Position numbers and translations under genes: made by a program. The notes under the pieces are model-generated. The model did not search any database and had not been told where the DNA came from. It saw nothing but the letters and a program-made list of their open reading frames with translations. A stretch of DNA of 64,000 nucleotides from positions 31,634 through 95,633 of the forward strand of contig JAAWOG010000006.1 in the NCBI GenBank assembly GCA_022799355.1. Direction: 5' to 3'. Shown one piece after another: positions 17,465 to 26,227 of the stretch (position 1 is the first letter of the stretch; every line of letters begins with the position of its first letter). This DNA is from Lachnospiraceae bacterium (lineage in GTDB: Bacteria; Bacillota; Clostridia; Lachnospirales; Lachnospiraceae).

Positions 17465-18921
17465 AAATGCTGCTGGATGGAAACTGGGTAGATTCAAAGA
17501 GTGGTGAGAGGATTTCTGTTATCAATCCCTTTAATGGAGAAGTGCTGGACAGCGTTCCGGCAGCAGAAAGAGAGGACGTGGATCATGCTGTCGAGAGCGC
17601 GGTGACAGGACAGAGAAGATGGAACCGGATTCGTATAAGGGACAGGGCAGCCATCTTACGCCGTTATCTTGAACTGTTAAACCGGGACAGGGAGGATTTG
17701 GCGAGGCTGCTGACATTGGAGACGGGAAAGCCGATTCAGGATTCGTATGGGGAAATAGATTCCGTATATATGACCTTTGAGAGTTCTATAGAAGTGGTAA
17801 AACATCATTATGGCAAAACAATGCCGATGGGGATTGAAGGAGGGTATGATGATGATATGCAGGTGACAATTCATGAACCGTTGGGCGTTATTGCCTGTAT
17901 TGTCCCGTTTAATTTTCCGGCGGCGCTTTGGGCATTTAAGGCGGGGCCTGCGCTGATGGCAGGTAATGCAATAGTGGTGAAACCTGCCACTTCTAACCCT
18001 CTGACCGTGTTAAAATTAATGGGATTGTTGGTTGAAGCCGGAGTTGTTCCGGAGGCCGTTCAATGCATCACAGGAAGAGGACGTACAGTCGGAAACCGGA
18101 TCAGTGAAAATCCGCTGCTTGCTCAGGTTAACATGACGGGGGGAGTTCAGGCCGGAATTGAGATTGCAAAACGGGCGGCAGAACATCTGACGTCATATAA
18201 ATTTGAACTGGGAGGAAATGATCCTCTGATCATATGTGCGGATTGTAATATGGATCTGGCAGTAAATGAGGCGGGCGATAAAACAAGGAATGCCGGTCAA
18301 TGCTGTTCCGGTGCAAAACGATTTCTGGTACATCGTTCCAGAAAAGAAGAGTTTGTCAGACGTTTGATTGAAGAGAGGTTAAAAACTGTTAAAACCGGAG
18401 ATCTTATGGATCCCAATACGGACTTTGGGGTATTAATAAGTGAGGAAGCTGCGCTGGAAGTAGAAAGACAGGTAAACCTGACGATAGAACAGGGGGCGAA
18501 GCTGGTCTATGGGGGCCATCGGAAAGGCGCTTTTTTTGAACCCACGGTTTTGACTGATGTGACGCCGGATATGGATATTGCGCAGGATATGGAAGTGTTT
18601 GGACCGGTCTTTCCGATTATTGAGTTCGATACGTTGGAGGAAGCAATACAAATTGCGGAAAACTCTCATTATGGATTGAGCTCCGGTGTTATCACAGAGA
18701 ACCTTCAGGATGCCATGATGGTGGCAGGAGCATTGCGTACCGGTATGATAGCAGTCAATGGTTCAGGGGGCTTCCGGGCACAGGAACTGCCTTTTGGAGG
18801 CGGGAAAAAGATGAGTGGTAACAGCCGGGAGTGCCTCTCTGGCGTACTGGAGGAAGTTACACAGGAAAAGTCTATTGTTTTTCGGTATGCAATGAAAAAA
18901 TTTCATGAAATGAAAGAGTGA
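17461..18921 (+). CDS. NAD(P)-dependent aldehyde dehydrogenase, second copy
   Basis: A 486-residue ALDH paralogous to the one at 11323 over its full length. The catalytic cysteine lies in NAGQCCSGAKR, the canonical GQ form, and the base in FELGGND. The segment that reads FTGSTETG in the first copy is MTGGVQAG here, a change near the nicotinamide site that suggests a different cofactor or substrate geometry. ATG 17461 overlaps the kinase stop codon. Keeping two diverged copies in one operon suggests two different aldehydes are oxidised. Confidence 0.9.
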   Translation: MKMLLDGNWVDSKSGERISVINPFNGEVLDSVPAAEREDVDHAVESAVTGQRRWNRIRIRDRAAILRRYLELLNRDREDLARLLTLETGKPIQDSYGEIDSVYMTFESSIEVVKHHYGKTMPMGIEGGYDDDMQVTIHEPLGVIACIVPFNFPAALWAFKAGPALMAGNAIVVKPATSNPLTVLKLMGLLVEAGVVPEAVQCITGRGRTVGNRISENPLLAQVNMTGGVQAGIEIAKRAAEHLTSYKFELGGNDPLIICADCNMDLAVNEAGDKTRNAGQCCSGAKRFLVHRSRKEEFVRRLIEERLKTVKTGDLMDPNTDFGVLISEEAALEVERQVNLTIEQGAKLVYGGHRKGAFFEPTVLTDVTPDMDIAQDMEVFGPVFPIIEFDTLEEAIQIAENSHYGLSSGVITENLQDAMMVAGALRTGMIAVNGSGGFRAQELPFGGGKKMSGNSRECLSGVLEEVTQEKSIVFRYAMKKFHEMKE

Positions 18922-18926
18922 TGTGT

Positions 18927-19802
18927 ATGGAAAAGTTTCAGGGGATTTATCCGGCGTTAGTAACGCCTTTTGATCAGGAAGGAAAATTGAATATAAAAGT
19001 ATTGGATTCTCTTCTCCATCATCTTATGGAATGCGGGGTGGATGGTTTCTATGTGGGAGGGAGCACAGGGGAATCCTATCTGCTTTCCATGGAAGAGAGG
19101 AAACGATTGCTGGAGGCAGTGATGGAAACGGCAGGAAAAAAAGTAAAGATCATTGCTAATATAGGCCTTTTTGCAACAGCACACGGGATAGAACTTGCAA
19201 AACATGCGGAGAAGCTGGGGGTATCAGCGATATCATCCGTACCGCCGTTTTATTTTAATTTTTGTATGGAAGAGTATCTGAACTATTATGAGGAGCTGGC
19301 GAATGCGGTAGAATTACCGGTTATTATCTATAATATTCCGGCGATGTCAGGAGTCCGTTTTTCTAAAGAAGATTTGTATAGGCTGCTGTCGAACGAGAAA
19401 ATTGTAGGAATGAAACATACCAGTTATGATCTGTTTCAATTGCAGCAGGTGCTGCAGGAATTTCCGGAGAAAAGTGTTTTTGCAGGGCATGATGAATTAT
19501 TTTTGAGTGCCCTCTCAACAGGTGTGCGGGCGGGAATAGGAAGTACTTATAATATTATGCCAAAAAAATTTATAGAATTAATGCGTTTGTTTCAGGAGCG
19601 GCGTATGGATGAAGCTTTACGCATACAGGGTGAGATCAATGATGTGATATGTGTGCTCTGTCAGGTTGGAATCTTTAAGGGAATCAAGGAATTGCTCCGT
19701 TTACAGGGATTTGACTGCGGGACCTGTAGAAAGCCGTTTCTGCCATTGGCGGAAGAAGATAAAAAAAGGATTGCGGTGTTATACGAAAACTATTTTGTTT
19801 GA
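18927..19802 (+). CDS. N-acetylneuraminate lyase / DapA-family aldolase
   Basis: A 291-residue class I (Schiff-base) TIM-barrel lyase. The sequence follows the sialic-acid-lyase type: GIYPALVTPF, GFYVGGSTGESYLLS, AISSVPPFYF, the tyrosine in VIIYNIPAMSGV, and the Schiff-base lysine in GMKHTS. In this operon a 2-keto-3-deoxy acid aldolase acting after the enolase-superfamily dehydratase is more likely than sialic acid cleavage, because no NanE, NanK or sialidase is present (inference). ATG 18921 overlaps the previous stop codon, but ATG 18927 has the better-spaced AAAGAG. It is the last gene before a strong terminator. Confidence 0.87.
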   Translation: MEKFQGIYPALVTPFDQEGKLNIKVLDSLLHHLMECGVDGFYVGGSTGESYLLSMEERKRLLEAVMETAGKKVKIIANIGLFATAHGIELAKHAEKLGVSAISSVPPFYFNFCMEEYLNYYEELANAVELPVIIYNIPAMSGVRFSKEDLYRLLSNEKIVGMKHTSYDLFQLQQVLQEFPEKSVFAGHDELFLSALSTGVRAGIGSTYNIMPKKFIELMRLFQERRMDEALRIQGEINDVICVLCQVGIFKGIKELLRLQGFDCGTCRKPFLPLAEEDKKRIAVLYENYFV

Positions 19803-19885
19803 AAATAATATAAAGCGGATTTTTCCTTACTATGAGGCATAAATTTTTCCCAAAAACTTCCGATATATTTTATACAGGATGAGAA

Positions 19886-19938
19886 AAATGCCACGGAAGG
19901 TATACAACATATACAGTGTACCTTTCGTGGCATTTTTT
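19886..19938. terminator. Rho-independent terminator of the sugar operon
   Basis: The arms atgccacggaaggta (19888-19902) and tacctttcgtggcat (19919-19933) pair with a single mismatch and are followed by a run of T to 19938. An A-run precedes the left arm, so it may work in both directions. Confidence 0.85.
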
Positions 19939-20073
19939 AGCGCTAAAATCTTATCTTCCGTAACTATGGGACGCTGCTTCGTAAACTCGAGATGCAGAAG
20001 CGGTTTTTGTCCGGAAAAAGAAATACCGGTTTGAACGTAGGGCGGACCGGTACAGAGGAAGGGGATGTATTAC

Positions 20074-21030
20074 ATGAAAATCGCAAACAGCCATTTTCAG
20101 ATGGCGTCTCAGATGAGACGAAAGGAAACGATAAAAATAAAACAGAGTATGACGCGGACCACAGGCAGTTTCCGTGCCCTGACGATGAATAATAAGGGGA
20201 TAAACAAAGAGGAGGATGTAACCGGAAAAATGCGCCAGAGAAGCGTAGTGTTCCTGCTGGATATGCTTTTTGGGGAGCATGCGAGAAGAATGCCTTCTTT
20301 TGGGGATATGGGTACATCCCAGGCCTGGGGATCCCAAGCCTGGGGATCCCAAGCTTGGGGCATTGAAAATCTGCACTATGAGACGGAAACCTATTACAGT
20401 CATGAACAGAGCGCGTCTTTTCAGGCGCAGGGGCAGGTGGTTACGGCGGACGGCAGAACCATCGATTTTAATATGAATGTACATATGAGCAGCCGTTTTG
20501 AAGCATATTATAAAGAAAGCTTTGATCTGCAGAGGGCAGTGAATTTATGTGATCCACTGGTTATTAATCTGGATTCTTCGCCGGCAACCGTTTCGGATCA
20601 GACATTTTATTTTGACCTGGATGGGGACGGCATAGAGGAAAATATCCACAAATTAAACAGCGGCAGCGGATACCTGGCTCTGGATAAAAACAATGACGGA
20701 AAGATCAATGATGGAAGCGAACTGTTCGGAACCGCTTCCGGTGACGGTTTTGCGGATCTGGCAAAATACGATGAGGACGGTAACGGCTGGATCGATGAAA
20801 ACGATGCAATCTGGAAACACTTAAAGATCTGGGTGCAGACAGATCAGGGACCTCAGCTCTACAGCCTTGCCGATAAAGGCGTGGGCGCGATCTGTCTGAA
20901 CAAAATGCCGACCTATTATACTCAGTACGGTAAGAGCGGCGAAGTAAATGCCGTTGTCCGAAGTACCGGCATGTTTCTCTACGAAGACGGCAGATCGGGA
21001 AGTGTACAGCATCTGGATCTGGCAACATAA
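20074..21030 (+). CDS. EF-hand-type calcium-binding protein with SQAWG repeats
   Basis: A 318-residue protein of unknown role with no signal peptide or membrane segment. The N-terminal third is basic. Residues 82-96 are three exact SQAWG repeats. The C-terminal half has three Asp-rich loops resembling EF-hand/dockerin calcium sites: DLDGDGIEEN (181-190), DKNNDGKINDGSELFG (204-219) and DEDGNGWIDENDAIW (233-247). A similar Asp-loop plus ELFG arrangement is seen in large bacterial repeat proteins, here as a single short domain. ATG 20074 is preferred over ATG 20065 because GAGGAAGGGG sits too close to the latter. The next gene lies 105 bases downstream. Confidence 0.75.
   Translation: MKIANSHFQMASQMRRKETIKIKQSMTRTTGSFRALTMNNKGINKEEDVTGKMRQRSVVFLLDMLFGEHARRMPSFGDMGTSQAWGSQAWGSQAWGIENLHYETETYYSHEQSASFQAQGQVVTADGRTIDFNMNVHMSSRFEAYYKESFDLQRAVNLCDPLVINLDSSPATVSDQTFYFDLDGDGIEENIHKLNSGSGYLALDKNNDGKINDGSELFGTASGDGFADLAKYDEDGNGWIDENDAIWKHLKIWVQTDQGPQLYSLADKGVGAICLNKMPTYYTQYGKSGEVNAVVRSTGMFLYEDGRSGSVQHLDLAT
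20317..20360 (+). repeat. Three tandem 15-bp units encoding SQAWG
   Basis: The units start at 20317, 20332 and 20347 and are nearly identical. Each is itself almost a perfect DNA palindrome (tcccaggcctggga in unit 1, cccaagcttggg in unit 3). Copy number may vary by slippage without shifting the frame. Confidence 0.85.
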
Positions 21031-21134
21031 TATATAAATATTTTTCCTCCAAAACTGCATAAAACAGGCAGCTATGGAAAAACTAAGGGCATAGTATCAA
21101 ATTCAGTATATTATGTGGTTTGGAGGAAAATAGA

Positions 21135-22034
21135 ATGAAGAAGCGTAGTGGTAAAAGTGGTCAGAGAAAAGAAAGGGCAATTATGATTGCGTCCTCGGTG
21201 CTGGTACTTTCAGCCCTGACGGTAACCGGGGTTTATGTACGAAACGGCAGGGAGGAAGAACAGGATGGCGGTTATACGATCGATTTCAGTTCATTGGAAG
21301 AGAGCGGATCGACGGGGATCGTGGCGGAGGATATTCCGGTGACGGACTCTGATCTCGACTATGATCCGGCATCTACGGAGGTGGATTCTTCTACGGTGAA
21401 AAATGAGTTCGGAAAATCCGGTGAAGTGAAAGAAAGCGCCGATCCTTTTGATGAAAAAGCGGAAGCCATCCGGTTAAAAGAGGCTTCTTCCGAACTGATT
21501 GTCAATGAAGGAGAGACGAAAGACGGACTGGATAGTATTACGGAAGCCATGGCAGAACTTCCTTTAGAGGATGAGGTTGCAGAAGTGGATTCCGAGGCGG
21601 TGGCGGCACAGATACAGCCGGAGCTTACATTCAGTGAAGCGGATTCCCTGGTAATGCCCTTTGCAGGAAATATTCTGATCAATTACAGTGCGGATAAATC
21701 GGTATTTTTCCCGACGCTGCAGCAGTATAAATGCAATCCGGCACTGGTGCTTGAGGCAACGAACGGTGAATCGGTAAAAGCGGCGGCAGCCGGTATGGTG
21801 AGCAGAATTTACGATGATCCTATGACAGGACATACCGTTGTGATGAATCTGGGCAACGGATATGAACTGACCTACGGACAATTGCAGGAGGTAACCGTCT
21901 CCGAGGGAACTTATGTGGCAGAAGGAGAGATTTTTGCCCAGATCGCGGAGCCGACAAGATACTATGCGGTGGAGGGCTGTAATCTGTATTTGAAGCTGAC
22001 AAAGGACGGAGTACCTGTGAATCCGGCACCGTAA
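21135..22034 (+). CDS. SpoIIQ-like membrane protein with degenerate LytM/M23 domain
   Basis: A 299-residue protein with a basic N-terminus, one transmembrane segment (AIMIASSVLVLSALTVTGVY, about 18-37), an acidic linker of roughly 140 residues and a C-terminal LytM-type beta domain. The catalytic HxH and first-histidine motifs of M23 peptidases are missing: the region reads GHTVVMNLGNGYELTYGQL. This resembles SpoIIQ-type forespore proteins that scaffold the engulfment channel rather than cut peptidoglycan. ATG 21135 follows GGAGG; an upstream in-frame TTG is ignored. SpoIIQ identity is likely but not certain, because spoIID is not next to it. Confidence 0.72.
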   Translation: MKKRSGKSGQRKERAIMIASSVLVLSALTVTGVYVRNGREEEQDGGYTIDFSSLEESGSTGIVAEDIPVTDSDLDYDPASTEVDSSTVKNEFGKSGEVKESADPFDEKAEAIRLKEASSELIVNEGETKDGLDSITEAMAELPLEDEVAEVDSEAVAAQIQPELTFSEADSLVMPFAGNILINYSADKSVFFPTLQQYKCNPALVLEATNGESVKAAAAGMVSRIYDDPMTGHTVVMNLGNGYELTYGQLQEVTVSEGTYVAEGEIFAQIAEPTRYYAVEGCNLYLKLTKDGVPVNPAP

Positions 22035-22103
22035 GAAGATTTCGTTTGGATAAATCATACTGGCTTTTAGATACGGTAGAGATAGTAATATAAAATCGGT
22101 GAA

Positions 22104-22140
22104 TAAAAAAAGAATCTTGCAAAAGCAGGATTCTTTTTTT
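22104..22140 (+). terminator. Rho-independent terminator after the SpoIIQ-like gene
   Basis: An 11-bp stem aagaatcttgc/gcaggattctt (one G-T pair) with a 4-nt AAAA loop, ending in a run of T. A-residues upstream of the stem could let it act in both directions. Confidence 0.85.
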
Positions 22141-22164
22141 ATAGTATATATAGGAGAAAATATT

Positions 22165-23631
22165 ATGAGACGATATGATAAGAAGAATGTTTCCCGTATT
22201 GCACTGGCGATGGCAGTTTGTATAATCCTGTCAGGGTGTGCGGGGAATGTTCCTTTTTCGGAAAAAGAGCAGGAAAAGCGGAAAGAGGTAACTTCCGCGA
22301 CGGAGACACTGGGGCTGGAGGAGGATTTTTCTTATGAGAGAAAAAGGGAGAAGCCCCATGTGCAGGTGGACCAGCTGGGATATCTGCCCAAAAGCACTAA
22401 AACAGCCGTTTTTCAGGGAGAAGAACTGCCGGAAACATTTCAGGTTATCGAGAAGGAGTCCGGCGTCTGCGTATATGAGGGAGAAATTCGATTACAGGAG
22501 GAAGCGGAAGAGGGCATTTCTACAGGTTACGGTAATTTTACGGAGCTTGAGGAGAAAGGAAGCTATTATATCAAATGTGACAAAATAGGCTGTTCTTATT
22601 ACTTTGATATCGGAAGAGATATCTATCAGAAGAAGGCAGGAGAACTGGGCGCGGTAATAGAAGAGATGCAGCAGGCAGAGGGAGGAGCCGGGCAGGAGAA
22701 AGAAATGCGGGAGACGGCGGATATCTGTGAAACAGTCGGGTATCTTCTGATCACCTATGAAATGTACCCGGAATTGATGCTGCGAATTTGGGAATCGGAG
22801 AGCGCCGGAACGGAGGAAGAAGGGGGCAGGGGAGATAAATTCTTTCGGATGCTCCGCCGGGAAACGGATCAGTTGTTGTCTTTGCAGGAGGAGAAGACAG
22901 GAGGCATATATCAATATGCGGGAACTGTTCCGGGAGGAGGCATAGGTGAAGAGGCTACCGCCGCGTTTGCGGGGACGATGGCGAAATACGGCTATCTGTA
23001 CCAGCAGTACGATCCTGACTATGCCGATACCTGTCTGAAAGCGGCAGCAAAGGCATGGCGGTATCTGGACGGTGCGCAGGGTATACCCGTGCGCGGGCAG
23101 CAGGAAGAAAGCGGGGGTGCCTTCACCGGAAGATTTTATGCGGCTTCGGAATTGTACCGTGCATCAAATGAGGTATCCTATCATAATTATATGTTACAGA
23201 ATCAGGAAGTCATGATGCATCAGAAGGAAGACTTTTATCTTCTGATGGCGAAGGCTACCTATCTTTCCACAAAGAGAAGCGTAGACCATGCCCTGTGCGG
23301 GCAGATGATGGACAGTCTGATCAAAGAGGCGGGGCGCATAGCCGAAGTGTCGAAAGACGGGTTGTTTTTGGTAAAAGATGAAGATACGGATGTTATTTTA
23401 TGGGACATGACAGTTATGTCATTGGCAAATTACGCGATTATGAATTATGAATATGTGTCAGTGATCGAACATCATGTGCACTACCTGATGGGAAGAAATA
23501 AAGAGGCAGAATTTCTGCCCGGAAATCCGACAGGTGAGGAGGCCGCTAAGATGCTGCTCTTACTGAGCGTAGTGGAGGCGGAAAGCAGGATCATTGAAGA
23601 ATCGGAGGCGGGTTTGGAAGAGGGAGACTGA
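22165..23631 (+). CDS. Lipoprotein with cellulase N-terminal Ig-like domain and degenerate GH9-like domain
   Basis: A 488-residue exported lipoprotein (signal peptide, lipobox ILSGC around residue 21-25). Residues about 70-155 match the Ig-like module found before GH9 cellulases: VQVDQLGYLPKSTKTAVF, then GSYYIKC and YYFDIGRDIY. The rest has the alpha-helical look of a GH9 (alpha/alpha)6 barrel (ITYEMYPEL, GGIYQYAG, CLKAAAKAWRYL). The DAGDY-type catalytic aspartates are replaced (around ETADICETVGYLL) and no catalytic C-terminal glutamate motif is visible, so hydrolase activity is doubtful. It sits just before ddl and murF, suggesting an envelope role. ATG 22165 follows AGGAG; the upstream in-frame ATG lies in the terminator. 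Confidence 0.7.
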   Translation: MRRYDKKNVSRIALAMAVCIILSGCAGNVPFSEKEQEKRKEVTSATETLGLEEDFSYERKREKPHVQVDQLGYLPKSTKTAVFQGEELPETFQVIEKESGVCVYEGEIRLQEEAEEGISTGYGNFTELEEKGSYYIKCDKIGCSYYFDIGRDIYQKKAGELGAVIEEMQQAEGGAGQEKEMRETADICETVGYLLITYEMYPELMLRIWESESAGTEEEGGRGDKFFRMLRRETDQLLSLQEEKTGGIYQYAGTVPGGGIGEEATAAFAGTMAKYGYLYQQYDPDYADTCLKAAAKAWRYLDGAQGIPVRGQQEESGGAFTGRFYAASELYRASNEVSYHNYMLQNQEVMMHQKEDFYLLMAKATYLSTKRSVDHALCGQMMDSLIKEAGRIAEVSKDGLFLVKDEDTDVILWDMTVMSLANYAIMNYEYVSVIEHHVHYLMGRNKEAEFLPGNPTGEEAAKMLLLLSVVEAESRIIEESEAGLEEGD

Positions 23632-23679
23632 GAAAAATAACAAAGGCAGTTTATATTTTAGCGGAGAGGAAGAGACAGT

Positions 23680-24771
23680 ATGAAAATTGTTGTGTTGGCA
23701 GGCGGTATCAGTACAGAAAGAGATGTTTCTCTGAGCTCGGGGAGCCTGATTTATAAGGCTCTGAAAGAGCGGGGGCATCAGGCGGTGCTTTTGGATGTAT
23801 TTCTGGGGTATGAGGGAGATGATATTCAGGAAATATTCGAGAAAGACTGCGACTGGGCAGCCAGAGTTGGGCATATTTCTGAGGAAAGTCCGGATATTGA
23901 ACAGATCAAAGCGCTGCGTCCGGACTGGAAGAAGAATTTTTTCGGACCGAATGTGATTATGATCTGCCAGGCGGCGGATGTGGTATTTATGGGACTCCAT
24001 GGAGAAAACGGGGAGAACGGCAGGGTTCAGGCATGTTTTGACCTGATGGGAATCTGTTATACCGGGACGGATTATGTGAGTTCGGCGCTCTGTATGGATA
24101 AGGGACTGGCGAAGGAGCTGTTTGCGGTCCATAAGATCCCGACACCTTATGGTTTCCGGCTGAAAAAGAGCGATCTGGACTGCTATTTGGAAAAGAGAAA
24201 GCAGAACTGCTCCGATCAGAACAGTTCTTTGGAAGAGGGGGGAGCAATTTCTTTTTCGCTTGTGGTAAAGGCGTGCTGCGGCGGTTCCAGCGTGGGCGTC
24301 TATATGGTGAGCCGGGAGGAGGAATACGAAAGAGCGCTTCAGGAAGCTTTCAGGTATGACGAGGAAGTGGTTATAGAGCAGTACATAAAGGGCAGAGAAT
24401 TTTCCGTAGGGGTTATGGAGGGGCATGCCCTTCCCGTGATCGAGATCGCGCCCCTTGAAGGTTTTTATGATTATAAGAATAAATATCAGGCGGGAAGTAC
24501 GGTGGAGACCTGCCCGGCGGATATCCCGGAGGATCGGGCAAAAGAGATGCAGAAGTGGGCAGAGGAGGCATTTAAGGCGCTTCGGCTTAAAAATTATGCC
24601 CGTATGGATTTTATGATGAATGAACGGGGGGAGGTGTTCTGCTTAGAGGCAAATACACTTCCGGGGATGACACCCACCTCACTCCTGCCTCAGGAGGCAG
24701 CAGCGGCGGGAGTGCCTTACGGGGAACTCTGCGAGAAGATTATAGAGACAGCGCTCCGCGAAAGAAAGTAA
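23680..24771 (+). CDS. ddl: D-alanine--D-alanine ligase
   Basis: A 363-residue ATP-grasp ligase making D-Ala-D-Ala for peptidoglycan. Visible motifs are LAGGISTERDVSLSSG at the N-terminus, HGENGENGRVQ, the tyrosine region YTGTD, the ATP-binding KACCGGSSVGVY, EQYIKGREFSVGV and the metal-binding LEANTLPGMTPTSLLPQ. About 30 extra residues lie between the N-terminal motif and HGENGENG, compared with compact Ddl enzymes. It is followed 38 bases later by murF, giving a wall-precursor operon. It belongs to the D-Ala-D-X ligase family; D-Ala specificity is assumed from context. Confidence 0.92.
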   Translation: MKIVVLAGGISTERDVSLSSGSLIYKALKERGHQAVLLDVFLGYEGDDIQEIFEKDCDWAARVGHISEESPDIEQIKALRPDWKKNFFGPNVIMICQAADVVFMGLHGENGENGRVQACFDLMGICYTGTDYVSSALCMDKGLAKELFAVHKIPTPYGFRLKKSDLDCYLEKRKQNCSDQNSSLEEGGAISFSLVVKACCGGSSVGVYMVSREEEYERALQEAFRYDEEVVIEQYIKGREFSVGVMEGHALPVIEIAPLEGFYDYKNKYQAGSTVETCPADIPEDRAKEMQKWAEEAFKALRLKNYARMDFMMNERGEVFCLEANTLPGMTPTSLLPQEAAAAGVPYGELCEKIIETALRERK

Positions 24772-24809
24772 CGGAAAGGCAGTTGTATGTGGAGTGAAAA
24801 GGAGACCGT

Positions 24810-26192
24810 ATGAAAAATATGACATTGGATAATATGGCAAAAGCATGCGGCGGCAGGCTGATTGGCGGCAATAGGGATCATGAGATAGCCGGCGCCGTGA
24901 CGGATTCCCGCTTGATAGAAAAGGATTTTCTGTTTTTTGCCATTCGGGGAGAGAGGGTGGACGGCCACAGGTTTATCCCCCAGGTTATGGAAAAAGGAGC
25001 GGCCTGCGCGGTCTGTGAGGAAATGCCGGTGCCGGAAGAAGGAAAAGCGGCGGGCGCCTGTATCCTGGTGGACAGTGTGGAAAAAGCCATGCAGGATATG
25101 GCGGCTTATTACAGGAGCGGATTATCCTTACCGGTCGTAGGAATTACGGGCAGTGTGGGAAAAACCAGTACAAAAGAGTTTATTGCCAGTGTGCTGGAAG
25201 AAAAGTATCATGTGCTGAAAACCCAGGGAAATTATAATAATGAGATAGGTGTCCCGCTGACGCTTTTCAGGATACGTCAGGAGCATGAGGCAGCGGTGGT
25301 TGAGATGGGTATCAATCATTTCGGGGAGATGCACAGGCTGAGCCGTATGGCGGCGCCGGATATCGTGGTGATGACAAATATCGGAGACTGCCATTTGGAG
25401 GCGCTTGGCTCCAGAGAGGGAATTCTGAGGGCAAAGTCGGAGATTTTTGATTTTATGAAGCCGGACGGCAGGATCATCATAAACGGCGATGATGATATGC
25501 TCTCAACCATAAAGGAAGTAAAGGGAATAACACCGGTCACGTTTGGAAAAAAGAGCAATAACACATATTATGCGTCGGACATCCGGCAGAACGGGCTGTT
25601 TGGGACCGGAGTGCAGATTCACATGCCGTCAGGCAGTTTTTATGCGGAGATTCCTCTGCCCGGGGAGCATATGGTATATAATGCGCTGGCGGCTGCGGCG
25701 GTGGGAGAAGCACTGGGACTTTCGCCGGAAGAAATTGCGGCCGGAATCGCGGCGGTGAAACCCACGTCCGGCAGGAGCAATCTGATCCGATGTGCTGATA
25801 AAGTAGTGATAGACGACTGTTATAACGCCAATCCCGTTTCCATGTGTGCGGCGCTGGATCTGCTGGCACAGGCGGATACGAGAAAAGTAGCGGTTCTCGG
25901 CGATATGTTTGAACTTGGCGAAAATGCGGAAAAGCTTCACGGCGATGTGGGGCGTTATGCGGCAAGGCTGGGGATAGACGTGATTATCTGTGCGGGAGAG
26001 ATTTCGGCCCGGATGGCCAAGGAAGCAAAAGAGGTAAATACGGGCAGGAGCGAGGTATATTATTTCCCGGAAAAGGAAGCATTATTAGAAAAAATGCAGG
26101 AACTGGTAAAGCCGGGGGATACCATACTTGTGAAAGCTTCTCACGGAATGGGCTTTGCGGAGGTAGTGGAGAAGCTGAACAAAATGAAATGA
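24810..26192 (+). CDS. murF: UDP-N-acetylmuramoyl-tripeptide--D-Ala-D-Ala ligase
   Basis: A 460-residue Mur ligase that adds D-Ala-D-Ala to UDP-MurNAc-tripeptide in the cytoplasm. It has the expected three-domain layout: N-terminal UDP-binding domain (VTDSRLIEKDFLFFAI), ATP-binding loop GITGSVGKTSTKEF, EMGINHFGEM, MTNIGDCHLE, then the C-terminal YNANPVSMCAAL and AVLGDMFELGENAEKLH. Length is normal. It directly follows ddl, whose product is its substrate. Confidence 0.96.
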   Translation: MKNMTLDNMAKACGGRLIGGNRDHEIAGAVTDSRLIEKDFLFFAIRGERVDGHRFIPQVMEKGAACAVCEEMPVPEEGKAAGACILVDSVEKAMQDMAAYYRSGLSLPVVGITGSVGKTSTKEFIASVLEEKYHVLKTQGNYNNEIGVPLTLFRIRQEHEAAVVEMGINHFGEMHRLSRMAAPDIVVMTNIGDCHLEALGSREGILRAKSEIFDFMKPDGRIIINGDDDMLSTIKEVKGITPVTFGKKSNNTYYASDIRQNGLFGTGVQIHMPSGSFYAEIPLPGEHMVYNALAAAAVGEALGLSPEEIAAGIAAVKPTSGRSNLIRCADKVVIDDCYNANPVSMCAALDLLAQADTRKVAVLGDMFELGENAEKLHGDVGRYAARLGIDVIICAGEISARMAKEAKEVNTGRSEVYYFPEKEALLEKMQELVKPGDTILVKASHGMGFAEVVEKLNKMK

Positions 26193-26227
26193 TATGTAAC
26201 AGCAGGTTTTTAAAAGGAGGACAGGCT

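Noticed and set aside
18927..19802. Sialic acid catabolism gene nanA
   Set aside because: The sequence type fits, but no NanE, NanK, NanT-like or sialidase gene is nearby, and the operon has sugar-acid and ketose enzymes instead. A keto-deoxy-acid lyase role is favoured.
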